Source: CAYNLG01 sp964397995 (GTDB lineage Bacteria > Planctomycetota > Phycisphaerae > FEN-1346). Taken from it: DNA of 38,475 bases. Location of the stretch: contig CAYNLG010000030.1 in the NCBI GenBank assembly GCA_964397995.1, positions 1 to 38,475 on the forward strand. The letters run 5' to 3'. This document shows, in pieces, positions 23,394 through 31,043 of this stretch (positions within the stretch are counted from its first letter, which is position 1; each line of letters begins with the position of its first letter). The translations under genes and the position numbers were made by a program. The notes under the pieces were generated by a model, which saw only the letters and a list, made by a program, of their open reading frames with translations, was not told the origin of the DNA and did not search any database.

Positions 23394-24974
23394 ATGACCG
23401 CCCACGGCCGCCGTTGTGACACCTTGCTGTCGGCAGTTTGCCTGGCGCTTCTGGCATACGCTCCGGGTGTCCGTGGAGCCCAGTCGCCCCAACATGCCGA
23501 ACCGCTCGTCGGCAAGGACGTCGTCTTCGGCGAAGCAGGCGGCGTCATCGTTGCCGAGGCGGAGCACTTCTTCGCCCAGGAACGGACCCAGACCCGGGCG
23601 TGGTACCTGTTCGCGCCCGGCTCGACGCCGACCTTCGAGAAGGACGCCGACCCGCCGCACCTCCCCGGCGCCTCCGGCGGGGCATATCTGGAGATCCTGC
23701 CGGACACGCGGCAAACGCATGGCGACCCGCTCCGCTCGGGCGAGAACTTCTCGAACGAGCCCGGCAAAATGGCCGTCCTGCACTACCGCGTCCACGTCGA
23801 CACCCCCGGCACGTGGTACGTCTGGGCCCGCATCTACTCGACCGGCGGCGAGGACAACGGCCTGCACGTGGGCCTCGACGGCCGCTGGCCCGAGAGCGGC
23901 CAACGCATGCAATGGACCGCCAAACGCCAGTGGGTCTGGGGCTCCAAGCAGCGGACGCAGCGGCAGCATGGTGGCCAGAAGCACAAGCTCTTCCTCGAGA
24001 TCCCCAAGCCCGGTCCGCACGTCATCTCCTTCTCCATGCGCGAGGACGGCACCGAGTTTGACAAGTGGATGATGACCCGCGAGCGCCTCGACAGGGTCGA
24101 GGGCCTCGGCCCCATGCCGACCGTCACAGGCGGCACGGTGCCGGAGCCCTTCGCCGCCCCGGACACCGGCGCCGCACGGTCGGCGAGGCCCGCCTCCGCC
24201 CCCCCGGCCGAGGCGGCGCCCGAGCCAGAGAGCAAATCCACCGCGGCGGACCGGCCCTTCGACCCGAAGCGCGACCTCCTGAGCCTGCACTACGATCACG
24301 CGCCGGACCGCGATGACGGCCACTCCGCCGCCGCCGACCGAACCCTCCTCGAAACCCGCTTCGGCCCCGACTGGCTCCCGGACCACGTCCTGGCCGTCAG
24401 CGGCGCCTACGGCAAGAACAAGGGCCGCTTCGTGGATGCCTCCGACAAGGTCATGGAGACCGTCTGGGGACCGCGCGGCGGATGGCTCGACGCCCACGCC
24501 GACCGCGACAAGGCCCTCGCCGCCCTTGTCGCCCGATGGCACAAGACCCTCGAGGCCGGAGGCGACGTCTGGGTGAAGGAAGGCGGCCAATCGGACCTGA
24601 CGGCCGACGCCGTCCGCGCCATTAAGAAGCGGTGGCCCGACCTCGACACTACCCGCCGCATCCACACCGTCCAGCACAGCAACTGGAACGAGCGGCAGAC
24701 CACCGACGCCGACCTGGCCTACGTCAAGGAGCAGACCGACTACCTCCGCATCAAGGACGCCAATCGCTATCTGAACAAGAAGGGCGGCGACGACGCGTTC
24801 GAAGCCGCCGCGATTGCCCACCCGACCTTCGGCCCGAGCTGGAAGGCCGCCTTCGCCTACTACGACCCCGACCACCGGCTCGACTTCTCCGACACCGGCG
24901 AACTGATGCACATTCTGGGCCTCGGCGAGATGGACATCGACGCCTTCCGCGAGGCGTTCCTGCAAGCAATGTAG
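23394..24974 (+). CDS. Secreted protein: GH115-C-like carbohydrate-binding module plus unknown C-terminal domain
   Basis: 526 residues, signal peptide (LLSAVCLALLAYAPGVRGA, cleavage near 29). Residues about 45-220 match the GH115 C-terminal type beta-sandwich: VIVAEAEHFF, GAYLEILPDTRQTHGD, VLHYRVHVDTPGTWYVWARI and DNGLHVGLDGRWPESG. A Pro/Ala-rich linker spans about 235-275. Residues about 285-526 form a domain I do not recognise, starting LLSLHYDHAPDRDDGHSAAAD with clustered acidic/His residues that might bind metal, and including AVSGAYGKNKGRF and TVQHSNWNE. ATG 23394 follows GAGGAGGAGAG. It stands alone and probably acts on the surface or in the periplasm on polysaccharides; an enzymatic role is unproven. 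Confidence 0.72.
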   Translation: MTAHGRRCDTLLSAVCLALLAYAPGVRGAQSPQHAEPLVGKDVVFGEAGGVIVAEAEHFFAQERTQTRAWYLFAPGSTPTFEKDADPPHLPGASGGAYLEILPDTRQTHGDPLRSGENFSNEPGKMAVLHYRVHVDTPGTWYVWARIYSTGGEDNGLHVGLDGRWPESGQRMQWTAKRQWVWGSKQRTQRQHGGQKHKLFLEIPKPGPHVISFSMREDGTEFDKWMMTRERLDRVEGLGPMPTVTGGTVPEPFAAPDTGAARSARPASAPPAEAAPEPESKSTAADRPFDPKRDLLSLHYDHAPDRDDGHSAAADRTLLETRFGPDWLPDHVLAVSGAYGKNKGRFVDASDKVMETVWGPRGGWLDAHADRDKALAALVARWHKTLEAGGDVWVKEGGQSDLTADAVRAIKKRWPDLDTTRRIHTVQHSNWNERQTTDADLAYVKEQTDYLRIKDANRYLNKKGGDDAFEAAAIAHPTFGPSWKAAFAYYDPDHRLDFSDTGELMHILGLGEMDIDAFREAFLQAM

Positions 24975-24975
24975 C

Positions 24976-24991
24976 CGCCGTCCGTACGGCG
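24976..24991 (+). terminator. T-less hairpin directly after stop codon
   Basis: CGCCGT-CCGT-ACGGCG gives a 6-bp stem with a 4-nt loop, starting 1 nt after the TAG of the secreted-protein gene. No T-run follows, so terminator function is tentative. Confidence 0.35.
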
Positions 24992-25004
24992 TGTCCGTGG
25001 GGCC

Positions 25005-25112
25005 TCAGCGCTGTGGCCGCGTCCACCTCAGCAGGCCGTCGCGGACCTCGGCGGTCTGCTCGCGCCCGTCGACCATCAACGCCGGGCGGCCCTCGACCTT
25101 CACCGCCAAGCT
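25005..25112 (-). pseudogene. C-terminal remnant of an unidentified protein
   Basis: In one minus-strand frame ending at TGA (complement of 25005-25007) the translation SLAVKVEGRPALMVDGREQ and TAEVRDGLLRWTRPQR looks like the end of a beta-rich protein. The frame stays open further right to about 25170, but there it runs antisense to the recombinase remnant, so the true boundary is unclear. No start or family is identifiable. Confidence 0.3.
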
Positions 25113-25316
25113 CCGCACGACGGCGGGGCGTCCGCCCTGGCGATTCAGCGGCTCCTCGGCCACCAAAGTTACCGGACCACCGAGACGTGCCTCGACGAGG
25201 CCCAGGCGGCCGGGGCGCAGGCGGCGTGGCGGGCGCTGGAAGGTGCCAACCAGGTGCCACCGCGGGGGCAGGAGGGTTCCGCCTCTGGACCACGTCGCGA
25301 CGGCAAGCCCTTGTGA
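25113..25316 (+). pseudogene. Tyrosine recombinase (phage integrase) C-terminal remnant
   Basis: The frame through 25140 reads GGASALAIQRLLGHQSYRTT and then ETCLDEAQAAGAQAAWRALE, ending at TGA 25314-25316. IQRLLGHQSYRTTE is the conserved C-terminal segment of Xer/phage integrases with its catalytic His. The nucleophile Tyr expected in the TTExYL position is Cys (TGC, 25188-25190), so it is inactive as well as truncated. The rest of the catalytic domain is absent. It lies 16 nt from the 3' end of a tRNA-Asp gene, the usual place for an integrase of an integrated element. Confidence 0.55.
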
Positions 25317-25332
25317 GAGCTTGAGTTACGTT

Positions 25333-25409
<77 letters not shown>

Positions 25410-25456
25410 GACCGAAGCCCTGCGCGGTTGGCCGCGCGGCCTCCGGAAGACGCGGA

Positions 25457-25485
25457 ATCATAAGCACTGCGCGGGGGGTTGTCAA
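25457..25485 (-). promoter_or_regulatory. Near-consensus promoter of tRNA-Asp
   Basis: TTGACA (complement of 25480-25485), 17-nt spacer, TATGAT (complement of 25457-25462). Predicted start near 25450, about 40 nt before the tRNA 5' end. It is the best sigma-70-type promoter in the window. Confidence 0.8.
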
Positions 25486-25553
25486 GCGCCGGGCGGCTGA
25501 TTTTCCGCCTCAACCGCAGCCCGTTTCGCACGTGCCGCCACCTCCACCCCCCG

Positions 25554-25567
25554 CGGCCCGCGGGCCG
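25554..25567. terminator. 14-bp GC palindrome after the toroid gene
   Basis: CGGCCCGCGGGCCG is a perfect palindrome 21 nt past the stop of the last gene of the leftward moxR operon. It lacks a T-run, so it is a tentative terminator like the one at 21342. Confidence 0.35.
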
Positions 25568-25588
25568 TCGCGGGCGTGCGGCGCGGCC

Positions 25589-26701
25589 CTACCGCTGGTA
25601 AATCGGCAGCTGGCGGTACGAGACGCTCATCGCAAGCACCGACATCGCCGTCGAGTACGTCCGCCCGGCCTCGTTTTCGCCGCCGCTGCCCTCGGGCCAA
25701 CTCCCGTCCTCGCGCTGGGCCTTCAGGAACAGTTCGTACATGTGCGAGCCGAACCGCTCCCAGTACCGGCCGCCGAGCTGGAACGTCGCCTGGCTGGCGT
25801 AGTACATGGCGTAGCAGAAAAAGCGGTCCTGGCCCCAGCGGTTGGGGATGTGTTTGAGGATGTAGTCGCCCGCCCCGAGGGCCGCGCGGTCGCGGTGGTG
25901 GCCCGTCAGCTCCAGGCAGAGCAGGGCGGTGCCCGTGCGCCCGAGACCGCTGCTCCCGCCCGGCTGGTAGGCGAAGCCCCCGTCCCGCTGGCGGCAGTTC
26001 ATGATGAACTCGACGGCCTCCTTGATGGCCTCGCGCGGCACGGCGGCGCCGTTGTTCCGGGCCGACCGCAGGGCCATCACGGCCCAGCCGGTCACGCTGA
26101 TGTCGCTGTCCTTCGACGTGTGCTGGTACCGCCACCCGCCGCGGTGGCTGCGGTCCTTCCGCACGTCCTGGGCCGCCAGGATCACCTTCAGGGCCCGGCC
26201 GAGCGCGCGGTCCACCTTGGCCTGGCGCGCCGGGTCCACCATGCCCGACACCTCCGACAGCATCAGCGTCGAGATATTGTGGTTGTACATCGGCCCCTTG
26301 CCCGTGTGCCCGTGGACCAGCAGGCCGTTCTTCTGTTGCGACGCCAGGATGAAGTCCACCGCCAGGCTCAGCCGGTCACCGTAGGGCCCGACGCCGGGCG
26401 TGTGGCCCTTCGCCAGAAACGCCATCACCGCCAGCGACGTGACCGCCGTCGAGTCGCGTTGGCGATGATCGCCGTGCCAGGCCCCTGTCTTGTCCTGCTG
26501 CGAGGCCAGCCACGCCAAGGCCTTGTCGATGGCCCGGTCGACCGGCTCGGCGTAGCGGGCCAGCACCTCGGAGGCCTCGTCGCTCTGCGCCGGCCGGGGC
26601 AGGGTGGCCGCCCACGCCAGGGCCAGGCCCAGCGCGAGCGCCGCCGACGCGCTCCGCCGCCGGCGCGTCACCCTCATCGTCTCGGTACGCTTTTCGGCCA
26701 C
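25589..26701 (-). CDS. Secreted alpha/alpha-toroid protein (prenyltransferase/squalene-oxidase repeat)
   Basis: 370 residues with an Arg-rich start (RRRR) and hydrophobic SASAALALGLALAWAATLP, a signal peptide. The mature part has repeated toroid motifs of the terpenoid cyclase/prenyltransferase fold: LAWLASQQDKTGAWHGD, FILASQQKNG, ILAAQDVRKDRSHRGGWRYQ, FIMNCRQRDGGFAYQPGG, LFLKAQREDGSWPEG. No catalytic DxDD or Zn ligands of true cyclases or prenyltransferases are evident, so it is probably a binding or structural toroid. Start GTG at 26699-26701, 1 nt after the upstream stop and with GGGGAG near; ATG 26677 is an alternative. Last gene of the moxR-type operon, a usual member of this cluster in planctomycetes. 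Confidence 0.8.
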   Translation of the reverse strand: MAEKRTETMRVTRRRRSASAALALGLALAWAATLPRPAQSDEASEVLARYAEPVDRAIDKALAWLASQQDKTGAWHGDHRQRDSTAVTSLAVMAFLAKGHTPGVGPYGDRLSLAVDFILASQQKNGLLVHGHTGKGPMYNHNISTLMLSEVSGMVDPARQAKVDRALGRALKVILAAQDVRKDRSHRGGWRYQHTSKDSDISVTGWAVMALRSARNNGAAVPREAIKEAVEFIMNCRQRDGGFAYQPGGSSGLGRTGTALLCLELTGHHRDRAALGAGDYILKHIPNRWGQDRFFCYAMYYASQATFQLGGRYWERFGSHMYELFLKAQREDGSWPEGSGGENEAGRTYSTAMSVLAMSVSYRQLPIYQR

Positions 26702-26702
26702 G

Positions 26703-29700
26703 TCACTGGCTCCCCGCGTCGGCGGCCCCGCCGCGCTTCGCGATCTCCTGGAAGTACCGCTTGATCAACCCCCGGTACTCTTCCGGCCCCTCGGCCTCGG
26801 CGGCCTGGAGGATCTGGTCCCGCAGTTCGCCCGGCAGCCGGGCCCAGTCGGCCATCTTGATGCCGAGGGCCTTCAGGTGGGCGGCCGTCGTGTCGGTCAC
26901 CTGGGTGCTCGTGCCGGCCTGCGAGTCCATGGACTGGCCCTGCTGGCCAGGCATCATGCCCATTCCCATGCCCATCATGCCGACGCCCATGCCCTGGGCC
27001 TGGCCGGCGGCCTGGGCCGCGGCCGCGGCCGCGGCCTGGGCCGCCGCGGCCGCCGCCGCGCCGCTCTGCGCCTGGGCGGCTGCGCTCGTGGCCTGAGCCG
27101 CCGACGCGACGGACTGGCCGAGCGGCGTGCCGGGCGCGCCGGGGGCGGCCGCGGCGGCGCTCGCGAGGGCTTGGCCCGCCTGGTTCAGCGCCGCGGCCGC
27201 CTGGCCCAGCGCCTCGGCCGCCTGCCCCTGGGCGGGCGCCGCCGACTGCGGCGACGCGCTGCCCATCGCCTGCTGCGCCTCGCCGGCCGACTCGGCCGCC
27301 TCGCCGAGAAGCCCCGCCGCCTGCTGCGCGGCCTGGCCGGCGGGGGAGGTGGCGGGCATGGCCGACGCCCGCTGGGCAAGCTGGTCCGCCGCTTGGCCCA
27401 GTGCCTCCGACGCCTGCCCGATCGCGCCCTGCTGGGCGGCCATGAAGGCCTGCGGCGACTGGGCGGCCAGGGCGTCCATCCGCTCCGCCAGCGCCGCCTG
27501 GCGCGACGCCAGGTCGGCGGCCTGGCCGGCGAGCTGCGCGGCCTGCTGTGGCGAACTCGGCGCGCCGCTCTGGCCAGATGGCTGGCCGGACGGCTGGCCG
27601 GACGGCTGGCCGCTGGGTTGGCCGGACGGCTGGCCGCTGGGTTGGCCGGACGGTTGCCCGGACGGCTGGCCGGACGGCTGGCCGCTGGGTTGGCCGGACG
27701 GTTGCCCGGACGGCTGGCCGCTGGGTTGGCCGGACGGTTGCCCCGAAGGCTGGCCTTGGCTTTGGCTTGACGGTTGCGCGCCCTGCTGGCCGGCGGCCTG
27801 GGCGCCCATGGCTTGGGCCATGTCCTGGAGCGACGCGGACGCCTGGTGCGCGCTCTCGGCGGCGCTCGGGACGTTGCCCGACCCGAGTTGCTCGGCCGAG
27901 TGCATGGCCTGGCCGGCGGCCTGTTGGCCGGGGGTCGCCGGCCGCCCGAAGGGCTGGGCCTCCTGGGCGAGGGCCGTGGCCGCCCGGGCGAGGGCCTGCT
28001 GGGCCTCAAGCAGCCGCCCGGCTTCGCCGGCGCCAAGGGACTCCATGAGGGCGTCCCGCTCCTGGGCCAGGGCCTCGGTCTTCTGGCGGAGGTCGGCCTG
28101 GCGCGCCGCCATCGAGGCCGCCTGCTGCTGCGCGCCCGCGGGCTGGCCTTCCCCCTGTTGCTGAGCACCGGCCGGCTGCTGTTCGGCGCCAGCCGGCTGC
28201 CCAGCCGCCTGTTGTTGGGCGCCGGCCTGCTGCTGCGCGCCCGCGGGCTGGCCTTCCCCCTGTTGCTGCGCCCCGGCCGGCTGCCCAGCCGCCTGTTGTT
28301 GGGCGCCAGCTTGCTGCTGTGCGCCCGCGGGCTGGCCTTCCCCCTGTTGCTGCGCCCCGGCCGGCTGCCCAGCCGCCTGTTGTTGGGCGCCAGCTTGCTG
28401 CTGTGCGCCCGCGGGCTGACCTTCGCCTTGTTGCTGCGCCCCGGCCGGCTGACCTTCGGCCTGCTGTTGCCCCCCCGTCGGCGTCTGGCCCGCGTCCGTC
28501 GGCGCGGCCATCATCTCGGCGGGGCTCTCTTCGATGGCGTCGCCGGCGGCCTCACGGAGAGCCGTCTCGGCGTCGGTCTGGCGGCCGATGGCCTCGGCCA
28601 GATCGCCGGCCTCGATGTCGTCGGCCGCCTGGCCCATCGTGTCCGACGGGGCCGCCGTCTCGGGCAGCCCGGCCGCCTCGCCCGCCAGCGCCCGCTGCTC
28701 GGACGCCAGGTTCTGCAGCGCCTGCTCCAGTGCCGCCAGCCGTCCGAGTTCCCGCGTCTCGCCCGCCAGGTCGATCTGCTCGGCCTGCAGCGCGAGGGCC
28801 TCGGCGGCCAAGTCCCGAGCCATCGCGGCATCGGCGGCCATCTGGGCGGCCATCGCCTCCGGCATCGTCCCGACCATGTCCTGGAAGTCCGCCGCCACCC
28901 CTTCCTGCAGGTCGCCCCACTTGCCGGGGTCCATGACGCCCGCCATCAGGTCGCTCATCGGCCCGGCCTCCTGGCCGGCGGCCCATTCCATGGCGGCCTT
29001 GGCGTCGGCCAGGTCGGCCTCCCGGGCCGCCAGGTCCGCCAGGTCCTGGGCCACACGGAGGGTCTCCATCATCTCCTCGAACTGCGTCTGCGCTTCTTCC
29101 AGCAGGGCGATGGCCTGGTCGATGTGCGTCTTGGCCTCCTGGACCAGGCCGACGCGGTCGTCGCGCGTGTCGGCGATCCGCACGCGGCCGCTCCGCTCGG
29201 CTGCGATGGCCGCGTGCCCGCCCACCTTGAGCAGCGTCGGCGCCAGGCCGTAGTACGTCGCCTCGGCCACTTGGTCCGCCAGGTCACGGGCCGCGGCGTC
29301 GGCCCCGCGGAGGCGCTCGGCCAGCGCGGCCGCGCCGCGTTCGTCCTTCTCCTCCAGGTCCTCGGTCTTCGAGACGCGCTCGCCCAGGCCTTCGGCCTCG
29401 CCGCGCGCCTTCTTGAGCTCGGCGAGCAGCTTCTTCAGCGTCTCCTGGATCAGGAACTCTTCGGCGCTCGTCACCTGCCGGGCGTACGACGCCGCGTCCA
29501 CGTCCAGTTCCACCAGGTAGAGCTCCGACCGGCCCTCCTGGGGTCCTTCCAGGTCGGCGGGCAGCGTGTCGGTCGCCCGCAGCCGGAAGGCCACCCGCTC
29601 GGCGCCCGCCAGCGGCAGGCTCGCCAGGTTCAGCGTCGTCCGGCCGACGCCCGCCTCGACCGGCACGGCGGCCGCGCGGCGCCCGTCCACGTCCACCAGC

Positions 29701-31043
29701 AGCTCCGCCCCGGCCACGCCGAAATCGTCCTCGATGGCGTAGGCGAGGGGCAACCGGTCGTCCGGCTTCAGCTTCAGGTGCCGGTCCTGCGGCGCCACCA
29801 CCGTCACCTTGGGCGGCTGGTCGGGCAGGGCCTCCAGCGGCCACTCGGGCGTCTGGCTCGTGAACCCGTGCCGGTCCGTCAGACGGAGCGACCACGTGCC
29901 CTGCATCCCCGGCTCCAGCGTCAAACGGAACGAGCAGGCCCCGCCCTCGACCGCCACCGGTACGTCGTCGCGCGGGGCGCCGCTGGCGAGCAGCGCCGCC
30001 GCCTCGACCGGCTGGTCCAGCGCCAGGCGCACCGTCGCGACCGTGCCCGCCACGGCGCGCAGGGCCGGTTCCGGGCTCCCCAGGTCCTCCTCCGCCGCCA
30101 GGCCCGTGTACGCGGGGTAGTCAAAGCGGACGTCCACGCCCGTGACCAGCGGCGGCGCGACGACCGTCACCCGGAAGTACTCGGTCAGGCCGTCGCCCGC
30201 GTGGACGCGGTACCGGAAGCTCTCGCTGACGGCCGGCTCGGTGAAGGCGAAGCGGCGGGCGCCCTCGGCGGCCGGGGGCAGGGCGGCCATCAGTTCGCCC
30301 TGTTCCTCGCCGCCCGGGCCGACCTTGAGCAGCGTGGCCCGCCGCACCGCCGGGTCCTCGACCGTGACGTCGATCTCCAGCCGCGACCCTTCCAGGAGCA
30401 CGACGTCGCCCGGCTCGACGGTCATCTCGTCGGCGGCCACGTTCGGCAGGTTCAGGTACGGCGCCACGGCCCGGGCAAAGAGGCGTACCGCCTTGCCGCG
30501 CCCGATGATAAAGGCGCCGGCCAGGATCAGCATCGCCGTCGCGGCCGCCATCAGGAACGGCCGGATGGCCGACAGCGGCACCTCCTGCTTCGGGCGGATC
30601 GACCGGGCGTCCTCGGTCGCCTGCGCCGCCAGGGCGCCGATGAGGGTCTCCGAGCCGCGCAGAGCCGGCGCGTCGCGGCTCGTGAGGATCTCGACGGCCG
30701 ACGAGAGCCGTTCCTCCAGTTCCGGGTGCTTCGATTCGATGATCCGCGCGACGCCCGAAAGCGTGAACGACCGCGCCAGGGGCAGCGCCAGGAACCACAC
30801 GAAGCTCGCCGCCGTCAGCCCCAGGGCCGCCAGCGTCAGCCCCCATCGCGTGCTCTGCGAGAACAGGGTGAACCCGGCGTCGATCAGCATCACCGCCAGC
30901 AGCGCCGCCAGGAACGTCGCGACGACCGCCAGCAACCCGCGCAGCACAATGATGTGTCGCGTCCGGCGGATCAGCGCCCGCAGCGCCCGTACGATGGTCT
31001 CGGGTACGGCCCTGCCCGCGGCAAACGTCGGATCGCGTGTCAT
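26703..31043 (-). CDS. DUF4175-like membrane protein with long Gln/Ala-rich and QPSG repeat tail
   Basis: 1446 residues. Three hydrophobic segments near 33-56, 67-90 and 160-181 anchor the N-terminus. Residues about 200-570 look like beta-sandwich (Ig-like) repeats outside the membrane. From about 580 to 850 it is helical and coiled-coil-like. Residues about 859-973 are AQQQ/GQPAG repeats, including 84-nt DNA units. Residues about 1097-1157 are 15 QPSG repeats, followed by Ala/Gln-rich helices and a Met/Gly-rich patch (GVGMMGMGMGMM). The C-terminus has a compact segment, DWARLPGELRDQI...YRGLIKRYFQEIAK, common to planctomycete relatives. I chose ATG 31041-31043, overlapping the upstream stop by ATGA. 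The function is unknown; it is probably the surface or periplasmic element of the MoxR/VWA system. Confidence 0.82.
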   Translation of the reverse strand: MTRDPTFAAGRAVPETIVRALRALIRRTRHIIVLRGLLAVVATFLAALLAVMLIDAGFTLFSQSTRWGLTLAALGLTAASFVWFLALPLARSFTLSGVARIIESKHPELEERLSSAVEILTSRDAPALRGSETLIGALAAQATEDARSIRPKQEVPLSAIRPFLMAAATAMLILAGAFIIGRGKAVRLFARAVAPYLNLPNVAADEMTVEPGDVVLLEGSRLEIDVTVEDPAVRRATLLKVGPGGEEQGELMAALPPAAEGARRFAFTEPAVSESFRYRVHAGDGLTEYFRVTVVAPPLVTGVDVRFDYPAYTGLAAEEDLGSPEPALRAVAGTVATVRLALDQPVEAAALLASGAPRDDVPVAVEGGACSFRLTLEPGMQGTWSLRLTDRHGFTSQTPEWPLEALPDQPPKVTVVAPQDRHLKLKPDDRLPLAYAIEDDFGVAGAELLVDVDGRRAAAVPVEAGVGRTTLNLASLPLAGAERVAFRLRATDTLPADLEGPQEGRSELYLVELDVDAASYARQVTSAEEFLIQETLKKLLAELKKARGEAEGLGERVSKTEDLEEKDERGAAALAERLRGADAAARDLADQVAEATYYGLAPTLLKVGGHAAIAAERSGRVRIADTRDDRVGLVQEAKTHIDQAIALLEEAQTQFEEMMETLRVAQDLADLAAREADLADAKAAMEWAAGQEAGPMSDLMAGVMDPGKWGDLQEGVAADFQDMVGTMPEAMAAQMAADAAMARDLAAEALALQAEQIDLAGETRELGRLAALEQALQNLASEQRALAGEAAGLPETAAPSDTMGQAADDIEAGDLAEAIGRQTDAETALREAAGDAIEESPAEMMAAPTDAGQTPTGGQQQAEGQPAGAQQQGEGQPAGAQQQAGAQQQAAGQPAGAQQQGEGQPAGAQQQAGAQQQAAGQPAGAQQQGEGQPAGAQQQAGAQQQAAGQPAGAEQQPAGAQQQGEGQPAGAQQQAASMAARQADLRQKTEALAQERDALMESLGAGEAGRLLEAQQALARAATALAQEAQPFGRPATPGQQAAGQAMHSAEQLGSGNVPSAAESAHQASASLQDMAQAMGAQAAGQQGAQPSSQSQGQPSGQPSGQPSGQPSGQPSGQPSGQPSGQPSGQPSGQPSGQPSGQPSGQPSGQPSGQPSGQSGAPSSPQQAAQLAGQAADLASRQAALAERMDALAAQSPQAFMAAQQGAIGQASEALGQAADQLAQRASAMPATSPAGQAAQQAAGLLGEAAESAGEAQQAMGSASPQSAAPAQGQAAEALGQAAAALNQAGQALASAAAAAPGAPGTPLGQSVASAAQATSAAAQAQSGAAAAAAAQAAAAAAAQAAGQAQGMGVGMMGMGMGMMPGQQGQSMDSQAGTSTQVTDTTAAHLKALGIKMADWARLPGELRDQILQAAEAEGPEEYRGLIKRYFQEIAKRGGAADAGSQ
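27573..27752 (-). repeat. 15 tandem 12-nt repeats coding QPSG
   Basis: 180 nt of head-to-tail 12-mers with synonymous variation (CAGCCGTCCGGC, CAACCCAGCGGC, CAACCGTCCGGG). Within it, combinations of variants recur, showing expansion by duplication of multi-unit blocks. Translates as 15 QPSG units in the DUF4175-like protein. Confidence 0.9.
28125..28465 (-). repeat. 84-nt tandem repeats coding Gln-rich 28-residue units
   Basis: Two almost identical 84-nt units at 28227-28310 and 28311-28394, a partial third from 28395, and a diverged copy with an insertion before 28227. The units encode a 28-residue block built from GQPAGAQQQ and AGAQQQAA segments. The near identity at DNA level points to recent duplication. 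Confidence 0.85.

Larger units (their letters stand above)
24975..25332. other. 358-nt stretch without an intact gene
   Basis: Between the secreted-protein gene and tRNA-Asp there is a T-less hairpin, a minus-strand coding remnant and an integrase remnant. A plus-strand open frame spanning 24991-25398 reads through the tRNA and is not a gene. No other structure was seen. Confidence 0.6.

Noticed and set aside
25589..26701. True squalene cyclase or protein prenyltransferase
   Set aside because: Only the toroid repeats are present. The catalytic acidic motif and zinc ligands are not seen, and the protein has a signal peptide.
27573..28465. CRISPR-like array
   Set aside because: Repeats are contiguous multiples of three inside a coding frame, with no unique spacers and no cas genes.
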